Notes: a model not told the origin generated them from the sequence alone. A stretch of DNA of 60,525 bases from Paenibacillus thalictri (GCF_004307995.1 NZ_SIRE01000042.1:1-60525), one strand, 5' to 3'; numbered from the stretch's first letter, positions 8,395 through 16,045 are shown. Numbers and translations: made by a program.

Positions 8395-8649
8395 TTATTT
8401 TGTCACAGGTATTGGCATTTCGGTTAAACATTCGTGGCAGACAATTTTTCCCTTGAAGTAAGTGACATTTTCCGCGTTCCCACAGAAGATGCAAGCAGGC
8501 TCGTATTTTTTCAACATAATACGTTCGCCGTCAACGTAAATTTCCAATGCGTCTTTTTCTCCGATTCCCAGCGTGCGGCGCAGCTCGATCGGAATAACGA
8601 CACGGCCCAATTCATCAACTTTTCTCACGATACCAGTAGATTTCATCAT
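8395..8649 (-). CDS. abrB: Transition-state regulator AbrB, with zinc-ribbon-like tail
   Basis: This 84-residue protein has an N-terminal swapped-hairpin DNA-binding domain, KSTGIVRKVDELGRVVIP then LRRTLGIGEKDALEIYVDG, almost identical to AbrB. It is a global repressor of stationary-phase genes. The C-terminal third differs from B. subtilis AbrB: it has CIFC (residues 55-58) and CHEC (73-76), a possible zinc site. The upstream in-frame extension to 8733 is rejected because GAGGGG lies before the MM start and the promoter lies inside the extension. It is the only regulator on the minus strand and has its own promoter, Spo0A box and terminator. Confidence 0.9.
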   Translation of the reverse strand: MMKSTGIVRKVDELGRVVIPIELRRTLGIGEKDALEIYVDGERIMLKKYEPACIFCGNAENVTYFKGKIVCHECLTEMPIPVTK

Positions 8650-8701
8650 ATATATAATTCCCCTCTCAAATGATAGAATTGATGAAATAAAATCGCCATC
8701 T

Positions 8702-8708
8702 TTCGACA
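8702..8708 (-). promoter_or_regulatory. Spo0A (0A) box in the abrB leader
   Basis: The minus strand reads TGTCGAA, the core 0A box. It lies about ten bases downstream of the predicted abrB transcription start, a repression position like that in B. subtilis, where Spo0A~P shuts off abrB. Confidence 0.65.
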
Positions 8709-8723
8709 TATTTCTCGCTTCTA

Positions 8724-8752
8724 ATGATACCAACCATTCCCAAAAGTGTCAA
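8724..8752 (-). promoter_or_regulatory. Sigma-A promoter of abrB
   Basis: On the minus strand TTGACA (complement of 8747-8752) is followed after 17 bases by TATCAT (complement of 8724-8729). It matches consensus at 11 of 12 positions and lies about 75 bases before the abrB start codon. Confidence 0.75.
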
Positions 8753-8757
8753 CCTAC

Positions 8758-9042
8758 TTTTCCGAAAAATTGAAAGAATCGTAGAAAATAGTTTTTAGAT
8801 TTTCGGAAAATTGACATGATTAAAGTCTGTCTTTCCTTGTTGTATAAGGGAACTCAAGGGATTATCCGTAAAATCCGCGATCTCTCTCAGAAAAATTTGG
8901 ACACTTTTGGGTTGGAAGATTAAATACATATCATTCGACAAAATACGCTTCGAGTTCTGTTTGTTTATGTCGAATTAAATCTTATTTTGTTTTTAATACG
9001 TTTTAGCGTATTCCAATATAGCGAAAACCGAGGTGATATATC
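8758..9042. promoter_or_regulatory. Divergent abrB/HD-gene spacer with two further 0A boxes
   Basis: No gene is visible here. An inverted repeat TTTTCCGAAAA / TTTTCGGAAAA lies at 8758-8768 and 8800-8810. Two 0A boxes follow: TTTGTCGAA on the minus strand (8934-8942) and TGTCGAA on the plus strand (8968-8974). A small dyad AATACG / CGTATT lies at 8996-9013 just before the HD gene. I could not choose a clear promoter for the HD gene. Confidence 0.5.
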
Positions 9043-10329
9043 TTGAGTCTGCTCAAAGAAGAAAAGGTGTTTAAAGATCCGGTGCATAAATATATTTATG
9101 TTCAGGATCAAATTATTTGGGACTTGATCAATACGAAGGAGTTCCAACGTCTTCGCCGTATACGCCAATTAGGTACGTGTTTTCTAACGTTTCATGGCGC
9201 GGAGCACAGCCGTTTTTCTCATTCGCTGGGTGTATATGAGGTAACGCGCAAAATCATTTCCCAGTTTGAACGAAATCAATATGAGGACTGGCCGCGTGAA
9301 GAAAAATTGCTTAGTCTTTGCGCGGCGCTGCTCCATGATGTTGGACATGGACCTTTCTCCCATTCGATCGAGCGAACGTTTGAGATGAACCATGAAGAGT
9401 GGTCGTGCAGAATCGTGCTTGGCGATACGGAAATTAACCGGGTGCTGCGCCGTGTCTCCCCTGATTTCCCCAATCATGTCGCCGGTGTAATCGCCAAGAC
9501 GTACGGCAGAGAAATCGTCGTCAGTCTCGTATCAAGCCAGCTTGACGCGGACCGGATGGATTATTTGCTTCGGGATGCTTATTATACGGGTGTGAATTAC
9601 GGCACATTCGATTTGGAACGGATTTTACGTGTGCTGCGCCCGTATCGGGGGCATATTGTCGTTAAAGAAAGCGGCATGCATGCAGTCGAAGATTATTTGA
9701 TGTCCCGTTATCAGATGTACTGGCAGGTCTACTTCCATCCGGTAACGCGCAGCGCTGAAATTATTTTGAACAAAATTTTTGCAAGAGCAAAAAAGCTGCA
9801 TGAGGACGGGTACGGGTTTCGATTCATGATGCAGCCGCTGTTTAATCTATTCGAAAATCAATTGCGCCTTCAGGACTACCTATTGCTGGATGAAGCGCTG
9901 ATGCAAACCGTCATGCGTCAATGGACGCTCGAAGACGATGGCATATTAGCCGATTTGTGCCGCAGATTTCTCGACCGCGATTTATTTCAGTATGTTACGT
10001 TAGACAGCGCTCAAACGCAGGGAATCGAGCTTTTGCGCCAGCATATGCAATCGATTGGTGTCGATCCGGCATACTATCTGGAAATTGATTTCCCTTCCGA
10101 CCTGTCGTATGATGTGTACCGACCGGGGGAACATGATGAGAAGCTTCCAATATTACTGCTGGACCAGAATCACCAGTTGACCGAAATTTCCAGGAAATCG
10201 GAAATTGTCCGTTCCATCAGCGGCATCCAGATGGGCAGCTACCATCTGTATTTTCCCGCTGAGCTTGTCCGGGACAGCGGAGCGCCAATCCCGCCTGATA
10301 TCCTGAAACAATCCGGCCGGAACAACTAA
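9043..10329 (+). CDS. HD-domain phosphohydrolase (YwfO-like)
   Basis: This 428-residue protein has the HD metal site in order: HGAEHSRFSHSLGV (near residue 49), LLHDVGHGPFSH (near 94) and SQLDADRMDYLLRDAYYTG (near 163). This is the arrangement of YwfO-type and dNTP triphosphohydrolase-like proteins. Substrate is unknown; nucleotides are likely from family knowledge. The start is TTG 9043 with GAGGTGATA upstream. It occupies the place between abrB and tatD that metS holds in B. subtilis, and two Spo0A boxes lie upstream, so it may be under sporulation-phase control. Confidence 0.88.
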   Translation: MSLLKEEKVFKDPVHKYIYVQDQIIWDLINTKEFQRLRRIRQLGTCFLTFHGAEHSRFSHSLGVYEVTRKIISQFERNQYEDWPREEKLLSLCAALLHDVGHGPFSHSIERTFEMNHEEWSCRIVLGDTEINRVLRRVSPDFPNHVAGVIAKTYGREIVVSLVSSQLDADRMDYLLRDAYYTGVNYGTFDLERILRVLRPYRGHIVVKESGMHAVEDYLMSRYQMYWQVYFHPVTRSAEIILNKIFARAKKLHEDGYGFRFMMQPLFNLFENQLRLQDYLLLDEALMQTVMRQWTLEDDGILADLCRRFLDRDLFQYVTLDSAQTQGIELLRQHMQSIGVDPAYYLEIDFPSDLSYDVYRPGEHDEKLPILLLDQNHQLTEISRKSEIVRSISGIQMGSYHLYFPAELVRDSGAPIPPDILKQSGRNN

Positions 10330-10356
10330 ATTTTCTCGCCGAACGAAGGAGAACTT

Positions 10357-11124
10357 ATGCTGACCGATACCCACACACACCTCAATGCGCATCAATTCGA
10401 TGAAGATCGACATGAAGTCATACAACGTGCAATCGAAAACGGAATTAGTCGAATCATCAATGTCGGTTTTAACCGGGAAACGATCCCGTCATCGATCGAA
10501 CTTGCCGAACGTTACGATTTCATTTATTCCACTGTCGGATGGCACCCGACGGATGCCGTCGATATGCAGGACGGTGATCTGGAATGGATCGAATCGTTAT
10601 GCAGCCACCCCAAGGTAGTCGCCATCGGAGAAATCGGGCTGGATTATTATTGGGATACGTCACCGAAAGATGTGCAGGACCGCGTCTTTCGCGAGCAAGT
10701 CCGGCTGGCCCGCAAGGTCGGGAAGCCGATCGTCATCCACAACCGAGATGCCCACCAGGACATTATTCGCGTGTTGAAGGAAGAGAAGGCTTCGGAAGTA
10801 GGCGGTGTCATGCACTGTTTCTCGGGCAGCTGGGAGACAGCCAAACAATGCCTGGATATGAATTTTTATATTTCGTTTGGCGGCCCGATTACTTACAAAA
10901 ACGCCAAGCAGCCAAAAGAAGTGCTTGCTCAAGTTCCGATGGACAGGCTGCTGGTTGAAACCGACGCTCCGTATTTGACGCCTCATCCTTACCGCGGAAA
11001 GCGAAACGAGACAGGTTATGTGCGTCTGGTTGCTGAAGCTGCGGCAGAAATAAAAGGGTTAGACTTGGAAGAATTGGCTTCCATTACCACGGCAAACGCC
11101 ATCAAATTATTCGGGATAAGATAG
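10357..11124 (+). CDS. tatD: TatD family metal-dependent DNase/hydrolase
   Basis: This 255-residue TIM-barrel hydrolase has the metal ligands THTHLN (5-10), GEIGLDYYW near 92, IHNRDAH near 126, MHCFSG near 151 and ETDAPYLTPHPYRGKRNE near 205. TatD proteins have 3'-5' exonuclease or general phosphodiesterase activity; the physiological substrate is not certain. Length and motifs are full. GAAGGAG lies just before the ATG. It follows the HD gene by 27 bases and is probably co-transcribed with it. Confidence 0.92.
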   Translation: MLTDTHTHLNAHQFDEDRHEVIQRAIENGISRIINVGFNRETIPSSIELAERYDFIYSTVGWHPTDAVDMQDGDLEWIESLCSHPKVVAIGEIGLDYYWDTSPKDVQDRVFREQVRLARKVGKPIVIHNRDAHQDIIRVLKEEKASEVGGVMHCFSGSWETAKQCLDMNFYISFGGPITYKNAKQPKEVLAQVPMDRLLVETDAPYLTPHPYRGKRNETGYVRLVAEAAAEIKGLDLEELASITTANAIKLFGIR

Positions 11125-11186
11125 CCAAATAGGGGGGTAGAGGACAGCCTTTTTTACTCGACGGTGAGAAAACTGGAGGATTTTTG

Positions 11187-11243
11187 ATGTTTTCGATGGA
11201 TATGCTGAGAAAAAGGTGGCAAAACCTGCTCGTAATCCAATAA
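11187..11243 (+). CDS. Possible 18-residue small ORF
   Basis: An ATG at 11187 has an excellent ribosome site (CTGGAGGA, six-base spacing) and opens an 18-codon frame of basic, amphipathic character (Met-, Arg- and Lys-rich start, hydrophobic end LLVIQ). It lies in the spacer after tatD and before the riboswitch. Nothing in it is recognisable. It may be a leader or regulatory peptide, or chance. Confidence 0.3.
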   Translation: MFSMDMLRKRWQNLLVIQ

Positions 11244-11292
11244 TATGCCGGATTTTACCCGTAATTCATGAAAATATAAGAAGTTTGTATAC

Positions 11293-11321
11293 TTTACAGT
11301 TTGAAAGATCCGTCGTAAACT
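11293..11321 (+). promoter_or_regulatory. Candidate sigma-A promoter for riboswitch/yabE transcript
   Basis: TTTACA (11293-11298) and TAAACT (11316-11321) are separated by 17 bases. Transcription would begin about 30 bases before the riboswitch aptamer. Confidence 0.45.
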
Positions 11322-11354
11322 ACGAATTAACAAAACCTAAATATGCACTACCAT

Positions 11355-11510
11355 TTTCCAAACGCTGAGTTTCCGACTGGAAAACGGGGGAACCGATCGG
11401 CTGTCTGCCGATTCAACATTGGGGTGAATCCTGGAATTGCTTTCGAGCAAAACCGGGTAGGGCGACTCTCACGTCCGAATCCGTCAGCTAACCTCGTAAG
11501 CGTGAAGAGA
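11355..11510 (+). promoter_or_regulatory. c-di-AMP riboswitch (ydaO-yuaA class)
   Basis: The conserved blocks of the class appear in order: AACGCTGAG, GGGGGAACC, TTGGGGTGAATCC, GGTAGGGCGAC, then CCGAATCCGTCAGCTAACC and TCGTAAGCG. The outer stem pairs ACGCT with AGCGT. In known members, c-di-AMP binding promotes transcription termination upstream of cell-wall remodelling and potassium or osmolyte genes. A strong terminator follows at 11553, and the next gene is a yabE-type cell-wall protein, a frequent partner of this riboswitch. Confidence 0.92.
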
Positions 11511-11552
11511 GAGGTAACCATTGTCGTGTCCATTTGAACATGTCCGCATTTT

Positions 11553-11595
11553 CAAAGTCACGGGAAGAGACCTCTTCTCCGTGGCTTTTTCTATT
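11553..11595 (+). terminator. Riboswitch expression-platform terminator
   Basis: AAGTCACGG-GAAGAG pairs with CTCTTC-CCGTGGCTT around a minimal loop, followed by TTTTTCTATTTT. It is about 40 bases past the aptamer and over 200 bases before the coding start, so it is conditional rather than an end-of-gene terminator. Confidence 0.85.
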
Positions 11596-11807
11596 TTCTT
11601 AGGTTCGCAGCTGTGCTCTGAAACTATTCGGCGCAGTTGTAAGAATTTGACGAAACCACGGGGGTGAGCTGAGGGTACCTTAAGCATATCATTTGGGCTT
11701 TAAGGAAGTTAGTTACTTTTTACCCATTTTTATAAATTAACCATAGTCGCGTCAGATTATATCATGCGTAACACACGACGGCGGGGCTTTCGAGGAGGAC
11801 CGAACAA

Positions 11808-12914
11808 GTGGGCTTAATCCAAGACCAGGAAACCCATGTAAGACGATCATCCAGCATGTCCTTCGCATTGCGATGGAAGCATGAAAACTTAGCAAAAATC
11901 ATACTTATCATAACGTCATCACTGGCTATGACTTTCATGTTCTTGTTGTTGCTTTACGGTACTGCAATCAAGCAGATTACCTTGGTAGTGAACGGTCAAG
12001 AATCCGTTGTCCAGACCAGACAGTGGGAATTGGACCGTTTGTTGGATGAGCGAAGTATTTCTGTGAATGAGCATGACCGCATCGCGGCTCCGATTGGTCC
12101 GAAGCTGAAGAACGGCGACCGTATTGTCATTAACCATACGAAGCCGGTGCAGCTGACGGCGGACGGTACAACGGAGACGAAATACACGACCGGTAAAACG
12201 GTAGCCGAAGCTCTGAAGGATCTTAACGTCAGTTTAGGCGAATTGGACAAGACAGTGCCTTCGCTCGAAAGCGCATTGGACGAAACCACGCCTTTACAGG
12301 TAATTCGCGTCAAGAAAGAAACGGAGCAGTTAACGGAAACGATACCGTTTGAGGTTGTTAAACGCAATGACGCCCAGCTGCTTAAAGGCAAAGAGCAGGT
12401 TGTGCAAGACGGGCAGGAAGGCGTATTGCTGAAGACGAAAGAAAAGATATTTGAAGACGGCAAGCTTGTTTCCGAAAGCGTCATTGAGGAGAAAACGGAA
12501 ACCGAGCGGGTAGATAAAATTGTAGCTGTCGGCACGAAAAATCCGGTTATTGCACTGTCCACCACTTCCCCCAATATGGATGAAGTTACGAAGAATGGCG
12601 TTAAATTCGGCTATAAGCAAATCGTTAAGAACATGACATTGACCGCATATACGGCAGGGACCGGCGGTAAGACGTATACAGGAACAGGCGTCACGGAAGG
12701 ACGCACCATAGCGGTTGACCCTAAGGTGGTTCCGCTTGGCTGGTGGGTTTACATTGAAGGAATCGGATTCCGCAGAGCGGAAGATATCGGGAGTGCCGTA
12801 AAAGGCAATATCATTGACATATATTTCGATAGTCGCGATTATGCCAGCAGGTTTGGCTTGAAACGCGGTTATACCGTCTACATTATCGGGCCGAAGAAGC
12901 CGACGGTCGATTAA
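11808..12914 (+). CDS. yabE: YabE-type cell-wall protein: DUF348-G5-3D domains
   Basis: This 368-residue exported protein has one N-terminal membrane segment (about 32-55), two DUF348 repeats (about 56-165), a G5 domain (about 170-245) and a C-terminal 3D domain. The three aspartates of the 3D domain are visible in AVDPKVVPLG, AEDIGSAVKG and IDIYFDS. The 3D domain resembles lytic transglycosylases and resuscitation-promoting factors, so a role in peptidoglycan remodelling is likely. The start is GTG 11808, with GAGGAGG ten bases upstream. Control by the preceding c-di-AMP riboswitch ties it to the cell-wall stress signal. Confidence 0.92.
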   Translation: MGLIQDQETHVRRSSSMSFALRWKHENLAKIILIITSSLAMTFMFLLLLYGTAIKQITLVVNGQESVVQTRQWELDRLLDERSISVNEHDRIAAPIGPKLKNGDRIVINHTKPVQLTADGTTETKYTTGKTVAEALKDLNVSLGELDKTVPSLESALDETTPLQVIRVKKETEQLTETIPFEVVKRNDAQLLKGKEQVVQDGQEGVLLKTKEKIFEDGKLVSESVIEEKTETERVDKIVAVGTKNPVIALSTTSPNMDEVTKNGVKFGYKQIVKNMTLTAYTAGTGGKTYTGTGVTEGRTIAVDPKVVPLGWWVYIEGIGFRRAEDIGSAVKGNIIDIYFDSRDYASRFGLKRGYTVYIIGPKKPTVD

Positions 12915-12964
12915 TGGACATCGTTTGGGGAAATAATGCTTTTATATAGATCAGGGAAAGTAAG

Positions 12965-12989
12965 GAAGAGGCGACAGCCTCTTCTTTTT
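12965..12989 (+). terminator. Terminator after yabE
   Basis: GAAGAGGC-GACA-GCCTCTTC is a perfect 8-bp stem with a 4-base loop followed by TTTTT. Confidence 0.9.
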
Positions 12990-13015
12990 CGCTTTGCGGG
13001 AGGAAGAGAAAGAAC

Positions 13016-13594
13016 ATGATCAAGGAAATTATTGTAGTCGAGGGGAAAGACGATACCTCCGCGATTAAACGCGCATTGGAAGCGGAGACGATCGAGACCG
13101 GCGGTTCGGCGATCAACGCGCAAATTATCCGGCGCATCAAGCTGGCTCAGGAACGGCGAGGGGTTATTGTATTCACCGATCCCGATCATGCAGGGGAGCG
13201 CATTCGCAAGATCATATCGTCAAAGGTGCCGGGCTGCAAGCATGCTTTCCTGGCCCGGGAGCTGGCTCAGAAGGGCGAGGACATCGGCGTCGAGAATGCT
13301 TCCCCGGAAGCGATACGCGAAGCGCTGGCCCATGTGCGGACCGATTATAAGGCCGAGACGTCCGAGATTGGCTGGGAGGACCTGATTGAGGCCGGGTTGA
13401 TCGTTCACCCGCAGGCGGCCGCACGGAGGCTTGCTATGGGCAAATTGCTCGGTATCGGCTATTGTAACGGCAAACAGTTCTATAACCGCTGCAGAATGTT
13501 TCAAATCTCCCGGGAAGAGTTTGAGCTTGCGGCAGAGCAAATAGAGAAACAGACGGAGAGAGAAGGGAATCACGATGAGCAATCTCAACCTTAG
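13016..13594 (+). CDS. rnmV: Ribonuclease M5
   Basis: This 192-residue TOPRIM nuclease carries the glutamate in IVVEGKDD (near residue 6) and the DxD motif in VFTDPDHAGERI (near 55). RNase M5 makes the final cleavages in 5S rRNA maturation, with ribosomal protein L18 as cofactor. The gene ends 20 bases inside rsmA, as a tightly coupled pair. Its presence shows the organism does make 5S precursor, although no 5S gene is seen after the 23S at the left edge. Confidence 0.94.
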   Translation: MIKEIIVVEGKDDTSAIKRALEAETIETGGSAINAQIIRRIKLAQERRGVIVFTDPDHAGERIRKIISSKVPGCKHAFLARELAQKGEDIGVENASPEAIREALAHVRTDYKAETSEIGWEDLIEAGLIVHPQAAARRLAMGKLLGIGYCNGKQFYNRCRMFQISREEFELAAEQIEKQTEREGNHDEQSQP

Positions 13595-14486
13595 TGCAGA
13601 TGAATGGATCGCCACGCCGAAGAGGACGCAGGAGCTGATCCGCAAGTATGGTATCGTACTCAAGAAAAGTCTGGGACAGAACTTTTTAGTCGACCAGAAC
13701 ATTTTACATAAAATCGTGTCGGCCGCTCATTTGGACGTTCAGAAGGGAGCGCTGGAAATCGGCCCCGGCATCGGGGCTCTGACGCAGCATCTGGCCGTCC
13801 AGGCAGGGAAAGTGGTGGCGGTGGAGATCGACCAGCGGCTGATCCCCATTTTGGGTGAGACGTTAGCGCCATATCCGAATGTATCGGTTGTTCACGGCGA
13901 CGTGCTGGAAGTCGATTTGCCCGGATTGTTCGCCGAACATTTCGGAGGCATGGAGCGGGTCAGCGTTGTGGCCAATCTGCCGTATTATGTGACCACGCCG
14001 ATTATTATGGGACTGCTTGAACGGAAGCTGCCGCTGGAGTATATCGTGGTGATGATTCAGAAAGAAGTGGCCGAGCGCATGGCCGCGAAACCGGGCGGCA
14101 AAGAATACGGCAGCCTGAGCATCGCGGTCCAATATTACTGTGAACCGGAACTGGTGACGATTGTTCCTCGTACGGTGTTTATCCCGCAGCCAAATGTGGA
14201 CTCCGCGGTGATTAGACTTAAGGTTAGAACCCAACCTCCCGTAGAGGTGGCGGATGAAGCATTTTTCTTCGAAGTCGTGCAGGCGTCGTTCGCCCAGCGG
14301 CGCAAGACGATCTATAACAACCTGAGCAGCCGTTTCTTCACGAAAGAAACCAAAGCCGAGCTGGGGCCGCTGCTGGAGCAATGCGGCATCGAACCGTCGC
14401 GCCGCGGCGAAACGCTCAGCCTTGAGGAATATGCAAGGCTCAGCGGGGCGCTGCTGGAGTATCAAGGGCGCACCTCAATTTCGTAG
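13575..14486 (+). CDS. rsmA: 16S rRNA dimethyladenosine transferase
   Basis: RsmA/KsgA (303 residues) dimethylates A1518 and A1519 in 16S rRNA, a late check in small-subunit assembly. It has KKSLGQNFLVD near residue 32, SAM motif LEIGPGIGALT near 58, and the catalytic NLPYYVTTPI near 131. The C-terminal domain contains VQASFAQRRKT. The start overlaps rnmV, and GAGAAGGGA precedes the ATG within the rnmV coding sequence. Confidence 0.95.
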   Translation: MSNLNLSADEWIATPKRTQELIRKYGIVLKKSLGQNFLVDQNILHKIVSAAHLDVQKGALEIGPGIGALTQHLAVQAGKVVAVEIDQRLIPILGETLAPYPNVSVVHGDVLEVDLPGLFAEHFGGMERVSVVANLPYYVTTPIIMGLLERKLPLEYIVVMIQKEVAERMAAKPGGKEYGSLSIAVQYYCEPELVTIVPRTVFIPQPNVDSAVIRLKVRTQPPVEVADEAFFFEVVQASFAQRRKTIYNNLSSRFFTKETKAELGPLLEQCGIEPSRRGETLSLEEYARLSGALLEYQGRTSIS

Positions 14487-14495
14487 ATGGCCCCT

Positions 14496-14523
14496 CACCA
14501 AACGCCCATACGCGCATAGGATA
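14496..14523 (+). promoter_or_regulatory. Candidate sigma-K promoter of yabG
   Basis: CATAGGATA (14515-14523) fits the sigma-K -10 pattern CATAnnnTA, and CACC lies 16 bases upstream as the -35. yabG is a sigma-K gene in B. subtilis. The start codon is 20 bases downstream. Confidence 0.6.
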
Positions 14524-14542
14524 GACGAGGAGGCGATTTGCC

Positions 14543-15400
14543 ATGAAGCAAGGAGACCTTGTCTATCGAAAGTCTTACGGCGGGGATGTGTTGTTTAAAA
14601 TCCAGGAAATCAGGTCCGTTCATGCGGTGCTCCGAGGCGTTGATTTCAGGCTGCTCGCCGATTCGCCGGTTGCCGATTTGGAGACGGCGTCGGCGGAAAG
14701 CCAAATTCCTTATCATATTTCCAACCATCCGGAGACGGATCAGGCGATGAAACGGCTGAGGAACAACATAGCGGGTTTTGAACCGTCTCCGCCCCCCGAA
14801 CCGAAAAAAAAAGTAGGCGTCTTTTTTGAGCTTCCCGGCAAAGTGCTGCATTTGGACGGAGATCCCGGCTATTTGCGGAAATGCATGCACTTATACGAGG
14901 AGCTGCGCGTCCCGGCAGAAGGTTATTACGTGCCCGAGGCGCACATGGACGAGGCGTTATACAGGCTGCTTCCTCAGGTGAATCCGGATATTGTGGTCAT
15001 TACCGGTCACGACGGGATTCTGAAACACCGGCGTGACGATATAGGCAGCCTGAGCAGCTACAAAAACTCACACAACTTCGTCAACGCGGTGAAGGTGGCC
15101 CGGCAGTACGAGAAAAATCGGGATGCTTTAACGATTATTGCGGGGGCGTGCCAATCGCATTTTGAAGCGCTGCTGCAGGCCGGCGCCAATTTTGCCAGCT
15201 CGCCGGCCAGAGTGCTGATCCATGCGCTGGATCCGCTCTGCGTAGCGGCCAAAGTAGCCTACACGTCCATTAAGGATACCGTGAATGTCGCTGATGTAAT
15301 CAATTTGACGAGCAGCGGCGTGGAAGGTGTGGGCGGCATTGAATCAAAAGGGAGCCACCGGATGGGTTTGCCGAAGGTACTTTACAGCGCTCCGCAATGA
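14543..15400 (+). CDS. yabG: Sporulation-specific protease YabG
   Basis: This 285-residue protein matches the YabG coat-processing peptidase family (MEROPS U57) in length and motifs. An N-terminal KQGDLVYRKSYGGDVLFKI is followed by a Rossmann-like core with VVITGHDG near residue 152, IIAGACQSHFEALLQAGANFASSPAR near 196, and a C-terminal GVEGVGGIESKGSHRMG. YabG cleaves coat proteins such as SafA and SpoIVA late in the mother cell. A near-ideal sigma-K -10 lies just upstream, and GAGGAGG precedes the ATG. Confidence 0.92.
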   Translation: MKQGDLVYRKSYGGDVLFKIQEIRSVHAVLRGVDFRLLADSPVADLETASAESQIPYHISNHPETDQAMKRLRNNIAGFEPSPPPEPKKKVGVFFELPGKVLHLDGDPGYLRKCMHLYEELRVPAEGYYVPEAHMDEALYRLLPQVNPDIVVITGHDGILKHRRDDIGSLSSYKNSHNFVNAVKVARQYEKNRDALTIIAGACQSHFEALLQAGANFASSPARVLIHALDPLCVAAKVAYTSIKDTVNVADVINLTSSGVEGVGGIESKGSHRMGLPKVLYSAPQ

Positions 15401-15480
15401 ACAATGCGGCAAACCCGCGTAAACCGGCTTTAGACGGCTTGATGAAGATGGGAAGGCGGCAGAACCATTCGCCTTCGAAA

Positions 15481-15549
15481 GACACCTCTTTTGTGTGGTT
15501 GTGATTGCCTGAGAAGGTATTCGCAGCTTGACAGAGGGGTGTTTTTTTT
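15481..15549 (+). terminator. Probable terminator after yabG
   Basis: ACACCTCT pairs imperfectly with AGAGGGGTGT across a loop of about 40 bases, followed by eight T residues. The stem needs a two-base bulge, so this is tentative. Confidence 0.4.
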
Positions 15550-15633
15550 GTGTAAACTTGGAAATGTGAAATTTGTGTGAATGAAAAATGGGTGAAACCC
15601 CTGAAACTGCCGCAGCAGTAAGGAAAAAGTCCA

Positions 15634-15663
15634 TTGACATACTGATTGTCATGCTGATATAAT
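15634..15663 (+). promoter_or_regulatory. veg promoter P1 (sigma-A, perfect hexamers)
   Basis: TTGACA (15634-15639), 18-base spacer, TATAAT (15658-15663). Both hexamers are consensus. Confidence 0.8.
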
Positions 15664-15675
15664 ATTTGGCTTTGT

Positions 15676-15704
15676 TTGACATACTACCTTTATTGGAGTA
15701 TAAT
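15676..15704 (+). promoter_or_regulatory. veg promoter P2 (sigma-A, perfect consensus)
   Basis: TTGACA (15676-15681), 17-base spacer, TATAAT (15699-15704), 28 bases before the veg start codon. The two hexamers and the spacing are all ideal. It begins 12 bases after the end of P1, so the two must compete or be used alternately. Confidence 0.9.
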
Positions 15705-15731
15705 TTACAAGGAAAGAGGTGGTAGTGGACA

Positions 15732-16007
15732 ATGGCAAAAAATGCGCTATTGGAAATCAAACGTAGTTTGGAACCTCATGTCGGACAAAAGATCATGTTA
15801 AGAGCAAATGGCGGTCGCCGAAAGACGATCGAACGATCCGGTGTATTGGAGGAAACCTACCCTTCCGTTTTTATAGTGAAGCTGGATCAAGAACAGCATG
15901 CATTTAAGCGCGTTTCTTACAGCTACGCTGATATTTTGACGGACTCGGTTCAAGTGACCGTCGTCAGCGATGAAGAGCAAGTGCGCATCACGTATATTCA
16001 ACATTAG
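15732..16007 (+). CDS. veg: Veg family protein
   Basis: This 91-residue basic protein carries the family's VGQKIMLRANGGRRKTIERSGVLEETYPSVF segment near residues 17-48. In B. subtilis, Veg stimulates biofilm matrix genes by antagonising SinR, and its promoter is one of the strongest vegetative promoters known. The same strength is written here in two consensus promoters. GAAAGAGGTGG precedes the ATG. A terminator follows closely, so it is a single-gene unit. Confidence 0.93.
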   Translation: MAKNALLEIKRSLEPHVGQKIMLRANGGRRKTIERSGVLEETYPSVFIVKLDQEQHAFKRVSYSYADILTDSVQVTVVSDEEQVRITYIQH

Positions 16008-16013
16008 CATATT

Positions 16014-16045
16014 GGGCGGTGATCCTTAAGGATTGCCGCTTTTTG
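16014..16045 (+). terminator. Terminator after veg
   Basis: GCGG-TG-ATCC / GGAT-TG-CCGC forms a stem with a TTAA loop followed by TTTTT. A competing GGGCGG / CCGCCC pairing (16014-16019 with 16050-16055) is also possible. Confidence 0.65.

Noticed and set aside
15573..15622. Segment resembling the core of a cobalamin riboswitch (GGGTGAAACCCC...ACTGCCGCAGCAGTAAGG)
   Set aside because: The flanking conserved blocks of that class are missing and it runs directly into the veg promoters; probably chance or a remnant.
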